A DNA stretch of 12,668 nt from Pseudomonadota bacterium (GCA_023404705.1 JAEYAU010000210.1:1-12668), one strand, 5' to 3'; counted from the stretch's first letter, positions 5,729-12,460 are shown. Notes: generated from the sequence alone by a model not told the origin. Numbers and translations: made by a program.

Positions 5729-8700
5729 CTATTCGGCCGCGATCTGCATCGGGATCGAGAAGTCGTGCTCGGGCCCGGCTGCCACGATGGTGTCCTGCAC
5801 AGGCTCTTCCTTGACGCGGAACCAGAGCGCGTAGAGCGCCGGAACCACCAGCAGGGTCAGCACGGTCGCGACGAACAGGCCGCCCATGATGGTGATCGCC
5901 ATCGGGCCCCAGAAGGCGCTGCGGGCGAGCGGGATCATGCCGAGGATCGCGGCCGCCGCGGTGAGCACCACCGGGCGCGCGCGCCGGACAGTGGCGTCCA
6001 CGATCGCGCGGTAGCGCGTGTGGCCCTCCGCGATGTCGTGGTCGATCTGGTCGACCAGGATCACGGTGTTGCGCATGATCATGCCGGCGAGCGCGATCAG
6101 GCCGAGCAGGGCGACGAAGCCGAACGGCTTGTTGGCAAGCAGCAGCGCGCCGGTTGCGCCGATCACGCCGAGCGGTGCCGTGACGAAGACCAGCGCGAGA
6201 CGCGAGAAGCTCTGCAGCTGGATCATCAGCAGCGCCAGCATGGCGATCGCCATCACGGGGAAGACCGCGACCAGAGCGACGTTCGCCTTGGCGCTCTCCT
6301 CGATCGAGCCGCCCTGCTCGATGCGGTAGCCGTAGGGCAGGGCGCTCTTGATGTCGCCGAGCTTCGCCGCGATTTCCTTGCTGACGTCGGGCGCCTGCAC
6401 GCCGTCCACGATGTCCGCGCGGGCCGTCAGCACGAGGTCGCGGTTGCGGCGCCAGAGGATCGGCTCTTCATACTCGTAGTTCAGACGCGCGACCTGGGCG
6501 AGCGGCACCGGCACGCCGTTGCGGGTCGCGATCGTGAGGTTGGGCAGGCCGTCGAGGCCGAGCCGCTCGGCCGGGATCGCGCGCGCGACCACGCCGATCT
6601 GCTCGATGCCTTCGCGATATTGCGTGACCGTGAAGCCGGAGAGCAGCGTCTGCAAGGTCTGGGCGATGTCCTGCGGCGTCAGCCCGAGCGCGCGGGCGCG
6701 GTCCTGGTCGACCTCGAGGCGGATCGACTTCACCTGCTCGCCCCAGTCGAGATGCGGGTCGATGACCTTGCGGTTCTGCTTCATCACCTGGCGCACGTCC
6801 TCGGCGATCTCGCGCACCTTCATGGGGTCGGGGCCGACCACGCGGAACTGCACCGGGAAGCCCACCGGCGGCCCGAACACGAAGCGGTCGACGCGGGTGC
6901 GCGCCTCCGGAATGGCGCCGTCGGCGAGCGCCTTCTCGAGCCGCGCCTTCACGCGCTCGCGCCCGTCGAGATCCTTGGTGACGATCACGATCTGCGCGAA
7001 GTTGGTGTTCGGCAGCACCGGGTTGAGGCCGAGCCAGAAGCGCGGCGAGCCCTGGCCCACATAGGTCGTGTAGGTCGCGACATCCGGGTCGTCGCCGATC
7101 AGCTTCTCGGCGCGCTTGGCAGTCGCCTCGGTGACGCCGATCGCGGTGCCCTCGGGCAGCCGCATCTCGAAGAACAGCTCGTTGCGGGTCGAGGTCGGGA
7201 AGAACTGCTGCTGCACGAAGCCGAAGCCCGCGATCGAGATGCCGAACATCAGCACGGTCGCGGCGATCACGCTCTTGCGCCAGCGCAGCGTGAAACCGAT
7301 CAGGCGGCGCAGCGCGCGGTAGATGCGCGTGTCGTAGATCGCGTCGGGGTCGTGGTGCGCCTTGTGCTTGGCAAAGTCGGGCAGCAGCTTGAGGCCGAGA
7401 TAAGGCGTGAACACGACGGCGACGAACCACGAGGCGATCAGCGCGAGGCCGACGACCCAGAAGATGCCGCCCGCATATTCGCCCGAGCTCGACTTGGCGA
7501 AGCCGACCGGCAGGAAGCCGGCCGCTGTGACGAGCGTGCCGGTGAGCATCGGGAAGGCGGTTGAGGTCCAGGCGAAAGTCGCGGCCTTGGCGCGATCGAA
7601 GCCCTGCTCCATCTTCACGACCATCATCTCGATCGCGATGATGGCATCGTCGACCAGCAGACCGAGCGCGATGATCAGCGCGCCGAGCGTGATGCGGTGC
7701 AGGTCCATGCCCCAGGCGAACATCACGACGAACACGATCGCGAGCACCAGCGGCACCGAGAGCGCGACCACGATGCCGGTGCGCCAGCCGAGCGAGAGGA
7801 AGCTCACCACCAGCACGATCACCAGGGCTTCGGCGAAGACCTTGAAGAACTCCGAGACCGAGTTCTCGACGATCTGCGGCTGATCCGCGATCTGCGTGAT
7901 CTCGACGCCGACCGGCAGCTCGGCCGTGATCGCGGCCATGGCGGCCTTCAGGTTGTTGCCGAGATTGATGATGTTGGCGCCTTCCTGCATCGAGATGCCG
8001 ATGCCGAGCGCGGGCTTGCCGCCGGTGCGCACGAGGAAGGAGGGCGGGTCCTCGTAGTCCCGCTTCACGGTCGCGATGTCGCCGAGGCGGAAGACGCGGC
8101 CCTCGACCTGCACGGGCACCGCCGAGATCGCCTCCACGCCCGAGAAAGCGCCGGTGACGCGCAGGTTGATCCGGTCGGCCGAGGTGTCGACCGCGCCGCC
8201 CGAGACCATGGCGTTCTGCCGGGTGACGCTGTCGAAGATCTGTTGCGGCGTCAGTCCGAGAGTCGCGAGCTTGGCGTGGCTGAACTCGATGAAGATCTTC
8301 TCGGGCCGGTTGCCGATGATGTCGACCTTGTTGACGTCCGGCACGCGAAGCAGGCGCTGGCGGATGTCCTCGGCGCGGCTCTTGAGCTGTGCGAGGCTCT
8401 GGCCGTCCGCGGAGAGCATGTAGAGCGCCGAATAGACGTCGCCGAACTCGTCGTTGAAGTTCGGGCCGACGATGCCGGCCGGCAGCTCGCCGCGGATGTC
8501 GCCGACCTTCTTGCGGACCTGATACCAGAGCTCCTTCACCTTGGCGGGCGGCGTCGTGTCCTTCAGAAACACGCGCAGGAAGGCGATGCCCGGCTGCGAG
8601 TAGCTCTCCACGCGGTCGAGATAGGGCATCTCCTGCAGCTTCTTCTCGATCTTGTCGGTGACCTGGGTCTGCACCTCGCTCGCGGTGGCGCCCGGCCAGG

Positions 8701-8857
8701 CGACGTTCACGACCATCACCTTGATCGTGAAGGAGGGGTCTTCGGCGCGGCCGAGATTGAGATAGGAGTAGAGGCCGGCGCCGGCGATCAGCAGGATCAT
8801 GAACAGCACCAGCGGCTGATGCGTGATCGCCCAGGCTGACAGGTTGAAGCGCTGCAT
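5729..8857 (-). CDS. RND-family efflux permease (inner-membrane proton antiporter)
   Basis: Proton-driven tripartite pump subunit that exports hydrophobic compounds across the envelope. The 1042 residues match the AcrB-type length and layout: first helix about 15-34, a large periplasmic loop about 35-335, a helix bundle about 340-490, an amphipathic link and helix near 530-550, the second periplasmic loop to about 855, and the final helix bundle to about 1013. The TM4 proton-relay pair is D403-D404 (GLLVDDAIIAIE). In TM10 the position equivalent to AcrB K940 is Arg: R929 in AGMIMRNTVILVD. The start has AGGGGA seven bases upstream. It follows the adaptor gene by 58 bases. No outer-membrane partner is encoded here. 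Substrates cannot be read from sequence. Confidence 0.96.
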   Translation of the reverse strand: MQRFNLSAWAITHQPLVLFMILLIAGAGLYSYLNLGRAEDPSFTIKVMVVNVAWPGATASEVQTQVTDKIEKKLQEMPYLDRVESYSQPGIAFLRVFLKDTTPPAKVKELWYQVRKKVGDIRGELPAGIVGPNFNDEFGDVYSALYMLSADGQSLAQLKSRAEDIRQRLLRVPDVNKVDIIGNRPEKIFIEFSHAKLATLGLTPQQIFDSVTRQNAMVSGGAVDTSADRINLRVTGAFSGVEAISAVPVQVEGRVFRLGDIATVKRDYEDPPSFLVRTGGKPALGIGISMQEGANIINLGNNLKAAMAAITAELPVGVEITQIADQPQIVENSVSEFFKVFAEALVIVLVVSFLSLGWRTGIVVALSVPLVLAIVFVVMFAWGMDLHRITLGALIIALGLLVDDAIIAIEMMVVKMEQGFDRAKAATFAWTSTAFPMLTGTLVTAAGFLPVGFAKSSSGEYAGGIFWVVGLALIASWFVAVVFTPYLGLKLLPDFAKHKAHHDPDAIYDTRIYRALRRLIGFTLRWRKSVIAATVLMFGISIAGFGFVQQQFFPTSTRNELFFEMRLPEGTAIGVTEATAKRAEKLIGDDPDVATYTTYVGQGSPRFWLGLNPVLPNTNFAQIVIVTKDLDGRERVKARLEKALADGAIPEARTRVDRFVFGPPVGFPVQFRVVGPDPMKVREIAEDVRQVMKQNRKVIDPHLDWGEQVKSIRLEVDQDRARALGLTPQDIAQTLQTLLSGFTVTQYREGIEQIGVVARAIPAERLGLDGLPNLTIATRNGVPVPLAQVARLNYEYEEPILWRRNRDLVLTARADIVDGVQAPDVSKEIAAKLGDIKSALPYGYRIEQGGSIEESAKANVALVAVFPVMAIAMLALLMIQLQSFSRLALVFVTAPLGVIGATGALLLANKPFGFVALLGLIALAGMIMRNTVILVDQIDHDIAEGHTRYRAIVDATVRRARPVVLTAAAAILGMIPLARSAFWGPMAITIMGGLFVATVLTLLVVPALYALWFRVKEEPVQDTIVAAGPEHDFSIPMQIAAE

Positions 8858-8876
8858 GACGTGTCCCCTTGTGCCT

Positions 8877-8893
8877 GGCGATCCGCGATCGCC
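8877..8893. other. Intercistronic hairpin between adaptor and permease genes
   Basis: Perfect 7-bp arms GGCGATC (8877-8883) and GATCGCC (8887-8893) around CGC, in the 58-base gap just upstream of the permease ribosome site. There is no T-run, so it is not a terminator. It may affect mRNA stability or the ratio of the two proteins; this is inference. Confidence 0.35.
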
Positions 8894-8915
8894 TCGGGCG
8901 TCTAGAGCGTATGGA

Positions 8916-9983
8916 TCAACGGGCGTCGACGGTGCGGACCTTCAGTCCGGCTTCGAGCTTCTGCACGCCGAGGGTCACGACCTTGTCGCCGGGACGCAGG
9001 CCTTCGGTGACGAAGGCGGTGTCCTCATTGAAGGAGGCGAGCGTGACCGGCCGCAGCTCCAGGGTGCCGGTCTTCTCGACCACATAGACCGAGGGGCCGG
9101 TGCCGCGGTTGAGGACCGCGGAGAGCGGCAGCTTGGCGACCTGCTGGTTCGCGCTGCGTGCGAGCACGACGGTCGCGGTCATGCCGAAGGCGACGGTGTC
9201 GTCGGCGCCATCGATCGTGAAGCGCGCCGCATAGGTGCGCGTCGCGGGATCGGCCTGCGGCGAGAGCTCGCGCAGGCGCGCCGTGAAGACACGGTTCGGA
9301 TCCGACCAGAGCTTCACCGAGGCCTGCGCGTCGCGCACCTCGGCGAGCCAGGACTCGGGCAGCGCGACCACGGCTTCCTTCTCGCCCTGGTGAGCGAGCC
9401 GCACGACGGCCTGGCCGACCGCGACCACCTGGCCGGGCTCGACCGGCGCCGCGGTGATCACGCCGTCGGCGTAGGCCTTGAGCTCGGCATAGCCGAGCTG
9501 ATTGCGCGCAAGCTCGAGCGAGCGGCGGGCGCGCTCGAGGCGGCCGGCGGTCTCGTCGTTGGTCATCTTCTTGCGATCGTAGTCCGCGTTCGAGGCGAAA
9601 CCGCGGGCGCGCAGGGCGGTCGAGCGCTCGAGATCGGCGGCGGCTTGCGCCTGCGCTGACGTCGCGGCCGCGAACTCGGCCTCGGCGCTCTCGACCTGCA
9701 GGCGCAGATCCTCGGCATCGAGCCGCGCCACCACATCGCCGGCGCGGACGCGGTCACCCACATTGACGGTGCGGGCGATCACCTTGCCGGCAACCCGGAA
9801 GCCGAGATCGGTCTCGTGCCGCGCACGGACCACGCCGACGAACTCGCGGGCCTGACCGGCTTGCGCGAACGCGACCTGCTGCACCTGGACGGGCCGCTCG
9901 ACCGTGTTGGTGGCCGGGGCCGTGTTGGCTTCACAGCCGGCGAGGAGGAGGAGAGCCGAAAGGGCCGTCAGAGGGCGCGACAT
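8916..9983 (-). CDS. RND efflux periplasmic adaptor subunit (membrane fusion lipoprotein)
   Basis: Periplasmic adaptor that couples the RND permease to an outer-membrane channel. The 355 residues begin with a lipoprotein signal ending in lipobox LAGC, giving acylated C17 in the inner membrane. The domains follow the HlyD/AcrA order: lipoyl half about 48-90 (ARHETDLGFRVAGKV, VNVGDRVRAGDVVARLD), alpha-helical hairpin about 92-162, second lipoyl half about 163-196 (YADGVITAAPVEPGQVV), beta-barrel about 200-275 and membrane-proximal domain to the end. The ATG at 9983 has AGGAG six bases upstream. A palindromic operator lies 30-55 bases upstream of the start, matching the one before the tetR-like gene. 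It is the first gene of the two-gene pump operon. Confidence 0.95.
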   Translation of the reverse strand: MSRPLTALSALLLLAGCEANTAPATNTVERPVQVQQVAFAQAGQAREFVGVVRARHETDLGFRVAGKVIARTVNVGDRVRAGDVVARLDAEDLRLQVESAEAEFAAATSAQAQAAADLERSTALRARGFASNADYDRKKMTNDETAGRLERARRSLELARNQLGYAELKAYADGVITAAPVEPGQVVAVGQAVVRLAHQGEKEAVVALPESWLAEVRDAQASVKLWSDPNRVFTARLRELSPQADPATRTYAARFTIDGADDTVAFGMTATVVLARSANQQVAKLPLSAVLNRGTGPSVYVVEKTGTLELRPVTLASFNEDTAFVTEGLRPGDKVVTLGVQKLEAGLKVRTVDAR

Positions 9984-10012
9984 GAGAGGCTCCTGATCAC
10001 TGAAAGTTGAAC

Positions 10013-10038
10013 ACTGACGAAATCGGTAAATCGTCAGT
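10013..10038. promoter_or_regulatory. Predicted TetR operator upstream of the efflux operon
   Basis: Arms ACTGACGA (10013-10020) and TCGTCAGT (10031-10038) are perfect inverted copies around ten bases. The core CTGACGA-N10-TCGTCAG has exactly the same arm sequence and spacing as the palindrome at 10739-10762 before the tetR-like gene. It sits in the 94-base gap between tetR and the adaptor start, where a repressor would block the pump promoter. By analogy with the other site, a weak -10 (TACCGA, minus strand) would lie in its centre, but no good -35 is seen. Confidence 0.8.
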
Positions 10039-10077
10039 TTTGAGACGCAGAAAGTCGTTTGCGGACAGAGGCATAGC

Positions 10078-10686
10078 TCAGCTCCGGGGCGTGACCGTGC
10101 GTAGGAGGAAGCGGACCGTCTGGCTCGCCGCGGCCTCGAGGTTGATCTCGTCGCGCAGGCATTGGCCGATCACGACGGGATTGAGGAAGGCGACGAGGGT
10201 GAACTGCATGACCCGCGAGGTCTGATGCGGATCCACGGGCTCGAACTCGCCCGATTCAACGCCGTCGCGCAGGATGTGCTCGATGGCGCGGCGCACGACT
10301 TCCTTGTGGGCCGCGACCGCATCCCAGCTCGATTCGATGGCGGCGAGGACCATGTCGTGCACGCGCCGGTCGGTCATCAGGTTCTCGGTGTGATACGCGA
10401 TGATCTCCAGGATCATTCGCTCGAGACGCTCGCCCGCCGGCGCCTGTGAGCGGGCAACCGCCCAAATCTTCTCGTCCAGCTCGGCGAGACAACGGCGGCA
10501 GATGGCATCGACGATGGCAAGCTTGGAAGGAAAGAACCGGTAGATGTTGGCGGGCGACATGCCCAACTCGGCCGCGATATCGGCGACTGCAGTCTTGGCG
10601 AAGCCCATCCGGCGAAACAGCGAGTCGGCGCTGTCCATGATGCGAGCCCGGGTGTCTTCGGCTCTGGTCTTGAGTTGCGTGCTCAT
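10078..10686 (-). CDS. TetR/AcrR-family transcriptional repressor, likely regulator of the adjacent efflux pump
   Basis: One-component ligand-responsive repressor. The 202 residues have the usual TetR layout: helix-turn-helix at about 34-53 (VADIAAELGMSPANIYRFFP followed by SK, the recognition region typical of the family) and a helical ligand-binding domain from about 60. I chose the ATG at 10686, which has GGGA close upstream, over an in-frame GTG at 10719 that would add 11 residues encoded by a tandem repeat. The gene is 94 bases before the adaptor gene on the same strand. Matching palindromes in front of both genes support autorepression and control of the pump. The ligand is not predictable from sequence. 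Confidence 0.93.
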   Translation of the reverse strand: MSTQLKTRAEDTRARIMDSADSLFRRMGFAKTAVADIAAELGMSPANIYRFFPSKLAIVDAICRRCLAELDEKIWAVARSQAPAGERLERMILEIIAYHTENLMTDRRVHDMVLAAIESSWDAVAAHKEVVRRAIEHILRDGVESGEFEPVDPHQTSRVMQFTLVAFLNPVVIGQCLRDEINLEAAASQTVRFLLRTVTPRS

Positions 10687-10692
10687 CGGTCC

Positions 10693-10736
10693 CACAAGGG
10701 GTGAGATTTGAGGTCTCACAAGGGGTGAGATTTGAG
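10693..10736. repeat. Two perfect 20-bp direct repeats in the tetR leader
   Basis: CACAAGGGGTGAGATTTGAG occurs at 10693-10712 and again at 10717-10736, a 24-bp period, between the predicted operator and the ATG of the tetR-like gene. The second copy, with its flank, contains the small inverted repeat CTCAC/GTGAG. The repeats lie in the transcribed leader if the predicted promoter is right. Confidence 0.9.
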
Positions 10737-10738
10737 TG

Positions 10739-10776
10739 CTGACGAATTTCGTAATTCGTCAGTGCCCCAAAGTCAA
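10739..10776 (-). promoter_or_regulatory. Predicted tetR promoter overlapped by its own operator
   Basis: The palindrome 10739-10762 has perfect 10-bp arms (CTGACGAATT and AATTCGTCAG) around TCGT. On the minus strand, TTGACT (10776-10771) is followed after exactly 17 bases by TACGAA (10753-10748), a plausible -35/-10 pair with the -10 inside the palindrome. A repressor bound there would block RNA polymerase, the expected layout for an autoregulated TetR gene. The same arms recur at 10014-10037. Confidence 0.75.
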
Positions 10777-10814
10777 GCGGATCCGCCGGGAGGGCGTTCA
10801 GCACCCTGTGATCG

Positions 10815-11240
10815 CTACTGAATTACCTTCTCCAGCATGGCGAGCATCTTGGTCCAGCCCTCGCGGCTCCGGTCAGCATATTGCGCCCAGGCCGGATCGA
10901 TCTCCTGCGTCAGGGTGAGCTCGCAGCCGCTGCCGGCCGGGACGATCTCGATGGTCACTTGGCTGTCGCCGCCGAACCCCGCGATGCCAAACGTGAAGAC
11001 GAGCCGGCGCGGCCGGTCGATCTCCAGATAGCGGCCGATGTGGTCGATCTCCTCGCCCTGGCGGCGCACCAGAAAGGAGAAGCGGCCGCCGACCCGCGCG
11101 TCGACCTCGATGCGCAGGATCTCCTCGTCGCGCACCGCGGCGCCGAACATCCATTTGCCGATCATGTCGGGGGAGAGCCAGGCGTCGAACACGCGCTCCG
11201 GCGAGGCGGTGTAACGATGGGTGACTCGCACCATGGTCAT
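10815..11240 (-). CDS. SRPBCC (AHSA1/START-like) domain protein
   Basis: A 141-residue cytosolic protein with a single SRPBCC ligand-binding fold of the AHSA1-like type. Recognisable parts are the start VTHRYTASPERVFDAWLSPDMIGKW (from about residue 6), the strand region VGGRFSFLVR, the central RYLEIDRPRRLVFTF and the C-terminal long helix with the family-typical REGWTKMLAMLEKV. The ATG at 11240 overlaps the ArsR stop as ATGA, so the two are translationally coupled; an alternative ATG lies two codons later. ArsR-SRPBCC pairs are a common bacterial arrangement, some with roles in resistance or stress, but the ligand is unknown. No strong terminator follows; a 6-bp weak hairpin (10791-10807) precedes the tetR promoter. 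Confidence 0.9.
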   Translation of the reverse strand: MTMVRVTHRYTASPERVFDAWLSPDMIGKWMFGAAVRDEEILRIEVDARVGGRFSFLVRRQGEEIDHIGRYLEIDRPRRLVFTFGIAGFGGDSQVTIEIVPAGSGCELTLTQEIDPAWAQYADRSREGWTKMLAMLEKVIQ

Positions 11241-11605
11241 CGGCGTTTCCTTGTCTTGGCGCCTGGAATTGCGCGCGCGGCGTCCTCGGCCTGGAGCAGA
11301 GCGTCGAGCGCGGCGAGACGCGCGGTCCAGAGCGCGCGCTCGCTCTCGATCCAGGCCGTGACGGCGTCGAGCGGGCGCAGATCGAGGGAGAGCACATGCT
11401 CGCGGCCGACGCGCCTGCGTCGCACCAGATCGGCGCGCTCCAGCATGCGGATGTGCTTCGAGACCGAGTTGAGGGAGATCGCGAAGGGTTGCGCGAGATC
11501 GGTGACGCGCGCCTCGCCGCGCGAGAGGCGGCGCAGGATGGCGCGCCGCGTCGGATCGGCGAGCGCCGTCAGCGTGAGATCGAGGCGCGACGGAGCGGTC
11601 TGCAT
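11237..11605 (-). CDS. ArsR-family winged-helix repressor, non-metal type
   Basis: A 122-residue dimeric winged-helix regulator. The start LTLTALADPTRRAILRRLSRGEARVTDLAQPF and the recognition helix SLNSVSKHIRMLERADLV (about 44-61) are typical of the ArsR group that pairs with SRPBCC proteins. The ELCVCDL metal site of true ArsR/SmtB is absent (its place reads EARVTDL) and the protein has no cysteine, so metal sensing through that site is unlikely. A basic tail (KTRKRR) closes it. The ATG at 11605 is overlapped upstream by a palindrome and promoter, implying autoregulation. It overlaps the SRPBCC gene by four bases. Confidence 0.92.
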   Translation of the reverse strand: MQTAPSRLDLTLTALADPTRRAILRRLSRGEARVTDLAQPFAISLNSVSKHIRMLERADLVRRRRVGREHVLSLDLRPLDAVTAWIESERALWTARLAALDALLQAEDAARAIPGAKTRKRR

Positions 11606-11652
11606 TATTCACCCTTAGGGGTGAATATCGTGCAGCCCATAAAGGTCGTCAA
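11606..11652 (-). promoter_or_regulatory. Predicted arsR promoter with overlapping autoregulatory operator
   Basis: On the minus strand TTGACG (11652-11647), a 17-base spacer and GATATT (11629-11624) form a good sigma-70-like promoter. A palindrome with perfect 9-bp arms (TATTCACCC at 11606-11614 and GGGTGAATA at 11619-11627, plus-strand reading) overlaps the -10 and runs to the base next to the start codon. Transcription would begin only about 10-15 bases before the ATG, so the operator covers both the start point and the AAGGG ribosome site. Confidence 0.75.
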
Positions 11653-11660
11653 GCCTGAGG

Positions 11661-11682
11661 GCGGCCCCCGGGGGGCGGCCGC
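11661..11682. terminator. GC-rich hairpin after the P460 gene (weak terminator candidate)
   Basis: Arms GCGGCC (11661-11666) and GGCCGC (11677-11682) enclose a C/G-run that can extend the stem. It lies 26 bases after the stop of the P460-like gene. No T-run follows on either strand, so intrinsic termination is doubtful; it may simply be a structured 3' end. Confidence 0.35.
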
Positions 11683-11707
11683 GCGTGGGAGGCTCCGGCG
11701 GAAGGGC

Positions 11708-12229
11708 TCAGTCGCCCTTGATCTTCGCCATCGAGAACACGAAGTCCTTGTCGGCGTGCGGCTTGTGGCAAGTGAAGCAGGCCGCGAGATTGGCCTTGTC
11801 ATTCACCTTCCGGTCGGCCGAGAACACCTGATATTCCCACTCGCCGTTGCGCACATTCTCGGGATACTCGGTGCCCCAGCCGGCGCGCTTCTCCATCACG
11901 GCGTAAGCGATGAGATCGCCCTTGATGAAGCGGCCGTTGGCGTCCTTGCGCGGATTGCCGTCCGCGTCGAGCTGCGCCTTGTACTGCACCAGCGTGAGCA
12001 CGGTGCCGCTCGGCAGCGGCTGCCCCTTCTTCGCGGCTTCGACCGCGTCCTTGGTCGCCCAGAGCTCGCGATACTGCTTGTTGTCGGCGCGATCGACCGT
12101 CGTATACATGACGCCGTCGGCATAGTTGGCCGGGAACGCCACCTTCTCTCCGCCGGCCCACACGCCCATGGCGGACACCGACACGGCCGACACTGCGGCG
12201 GCGAGGGCCGCGAACTTCCGACTAGTCAT
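11708..12229 (-). CDS. Cytochrome P460-family exported haem protein
   Basis: A 173-residue product with a Sec signal peptide (cut after VWA at about residue 25), so the mature protein is periplasmic. The body matches the cytochrome P460 domain: FPANYADGVMYTTVDR (32-47), GTVLTLVQYKAQLDADGNP (75-93), FIKGDLIAYAVMEKR (101-115), NGEWEYQVF (128-136) and the c-type haem site C151-F-T-C154-H155 followed by the family-typical HADKDFVFS. Characterised members oxidise hydroxylamine, or bind NO as cytochrome c'-beta; the Lys cross-link that distinguishes the two cannot be placed by eye. The ATG at 12229 has an excellent GGGAGGGAG site three bases upstream. No amo/hao or nitrite-reductase genes are present, so its substrate is open. 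Confidence 0.9.
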   Translation of the reverse strand: MTSRKFAALAAAVSAVSVSAMGVWAGGEKVAFPANYADGVMYTTVDRADNKQYRELWATKDAVEAAKKGQPLPSGTVLTLVQYKAQLDADGNPRKDANGRFIKGDLIAYAVMEKRAGWGTEYPENVRNGEWEYQVFSADRKVNDKANLAACFTCHKPHADKDFVFSMAKIKGD

Positions 12230-12246
12230 GACTCCCTCCCTGGCGG

Positions 12247-12263
12247 AACGGCGCTTCGCCGTT
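12247..12263. other. Hairpin in the 5' leader of the P460 gene
   Basis: Perfect 7-bp arms AACGGCG (12247-12253) and CGCCGTT (12257-12263) around CTT, lying just upstream of the P460 Shine-Dalgarno. It could stabilise the mRNA or modulate initiation. Confidence 0.4.
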
Positions 12264-12302
12264 GCGCATGCGGTTTCATCCCACACCTCGCGCAAGCCAC
12301 GG

Positions 12303-12330
12303 CTACAAAAGGCAGTGATTTCGCTTGCAA
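12303..12330 (-). promoter_or_regulatory. Possible promoter of the P460 gene
   Basis: On the minus strand TTGCAA (12330-12325) and TTGTAG (12308-12303) are spaced by 16 bases, about 75 bases before the P460 start. Both are only moderate matches to sigma-70-type elements, so this is a weak prediction. Confidence 0.25.
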
Positions 12331-12444
12331 CCAAGTGCCCGGAGCACCGGCAATGCCGGAGCGCCCCGCGCGAGCTACGGACGCGGCTGGGCCACGGTTT
12401 CACCGATGCGGAGAAAAATTCGGAGCCCGCGTAATCGGCCGACT

Positions 12445-12460
12445 TGTGACCACCGTCACA
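12445..12460. promoter_or_regulatory. CRP/FNR-like palindrome TGTGA-N6-TCACA
   Basis: TGTGAC (12445-12450) and GTCACA (12455-12460) are perfect inverted copies around CACC, identical to the enteric CRP half-site layout. Crp/Fnr-family regulators are numerous in alphaproteobacteria. The site is 216 bases from the P460 start on one side and before an apparently gene-free plus-strand stretch on the other, so its target is unclear. Confidence 0.45.

Noticed and set aside
5765..7564. Long plus-strand open frame (599 codons) opposite the RND permease
   Set aside because: It is antisense to a gene with intact family motifs throughout; the His/Asp/Arg/Glu-rich composition shows it is a shadow frame.
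7697..9659. Further plus-strand open frames (380 and 278 codons) opposite permease and adaptor
   Set aside because: Both have shadow-type composition, no ribosome site, and lie wholly opposite the conserved pump genes.
10687..10719. GTG start at 10719 for the tetR-like gene
   Set aside because: The added 11 residues are encoded by the tandem repeat, are not typical of TetR N-termini, and the ATG at 10686 has a close GGGA site. Not fully excluded.
10693..10736. CRISPR-like array in the tetR leader
   Set aside because: There are only two repeats of 20 bp with a four-base gap, so no spacers; it is a tandem direct repeat.
10791..10807. Terminator after the SRPBCC gene
   Set aside because: The stem is six base pairs including a G-T pair and no T-run follows, so it is too weak to call.
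12230..12403. N-terminal extension of the P460 protein to an ATG at 12403
   Set aside because: The extension would place the signal peptide internally; the ATG at 12229 has an excellent Shine-Dalgarno and begins a normal signal peptide.
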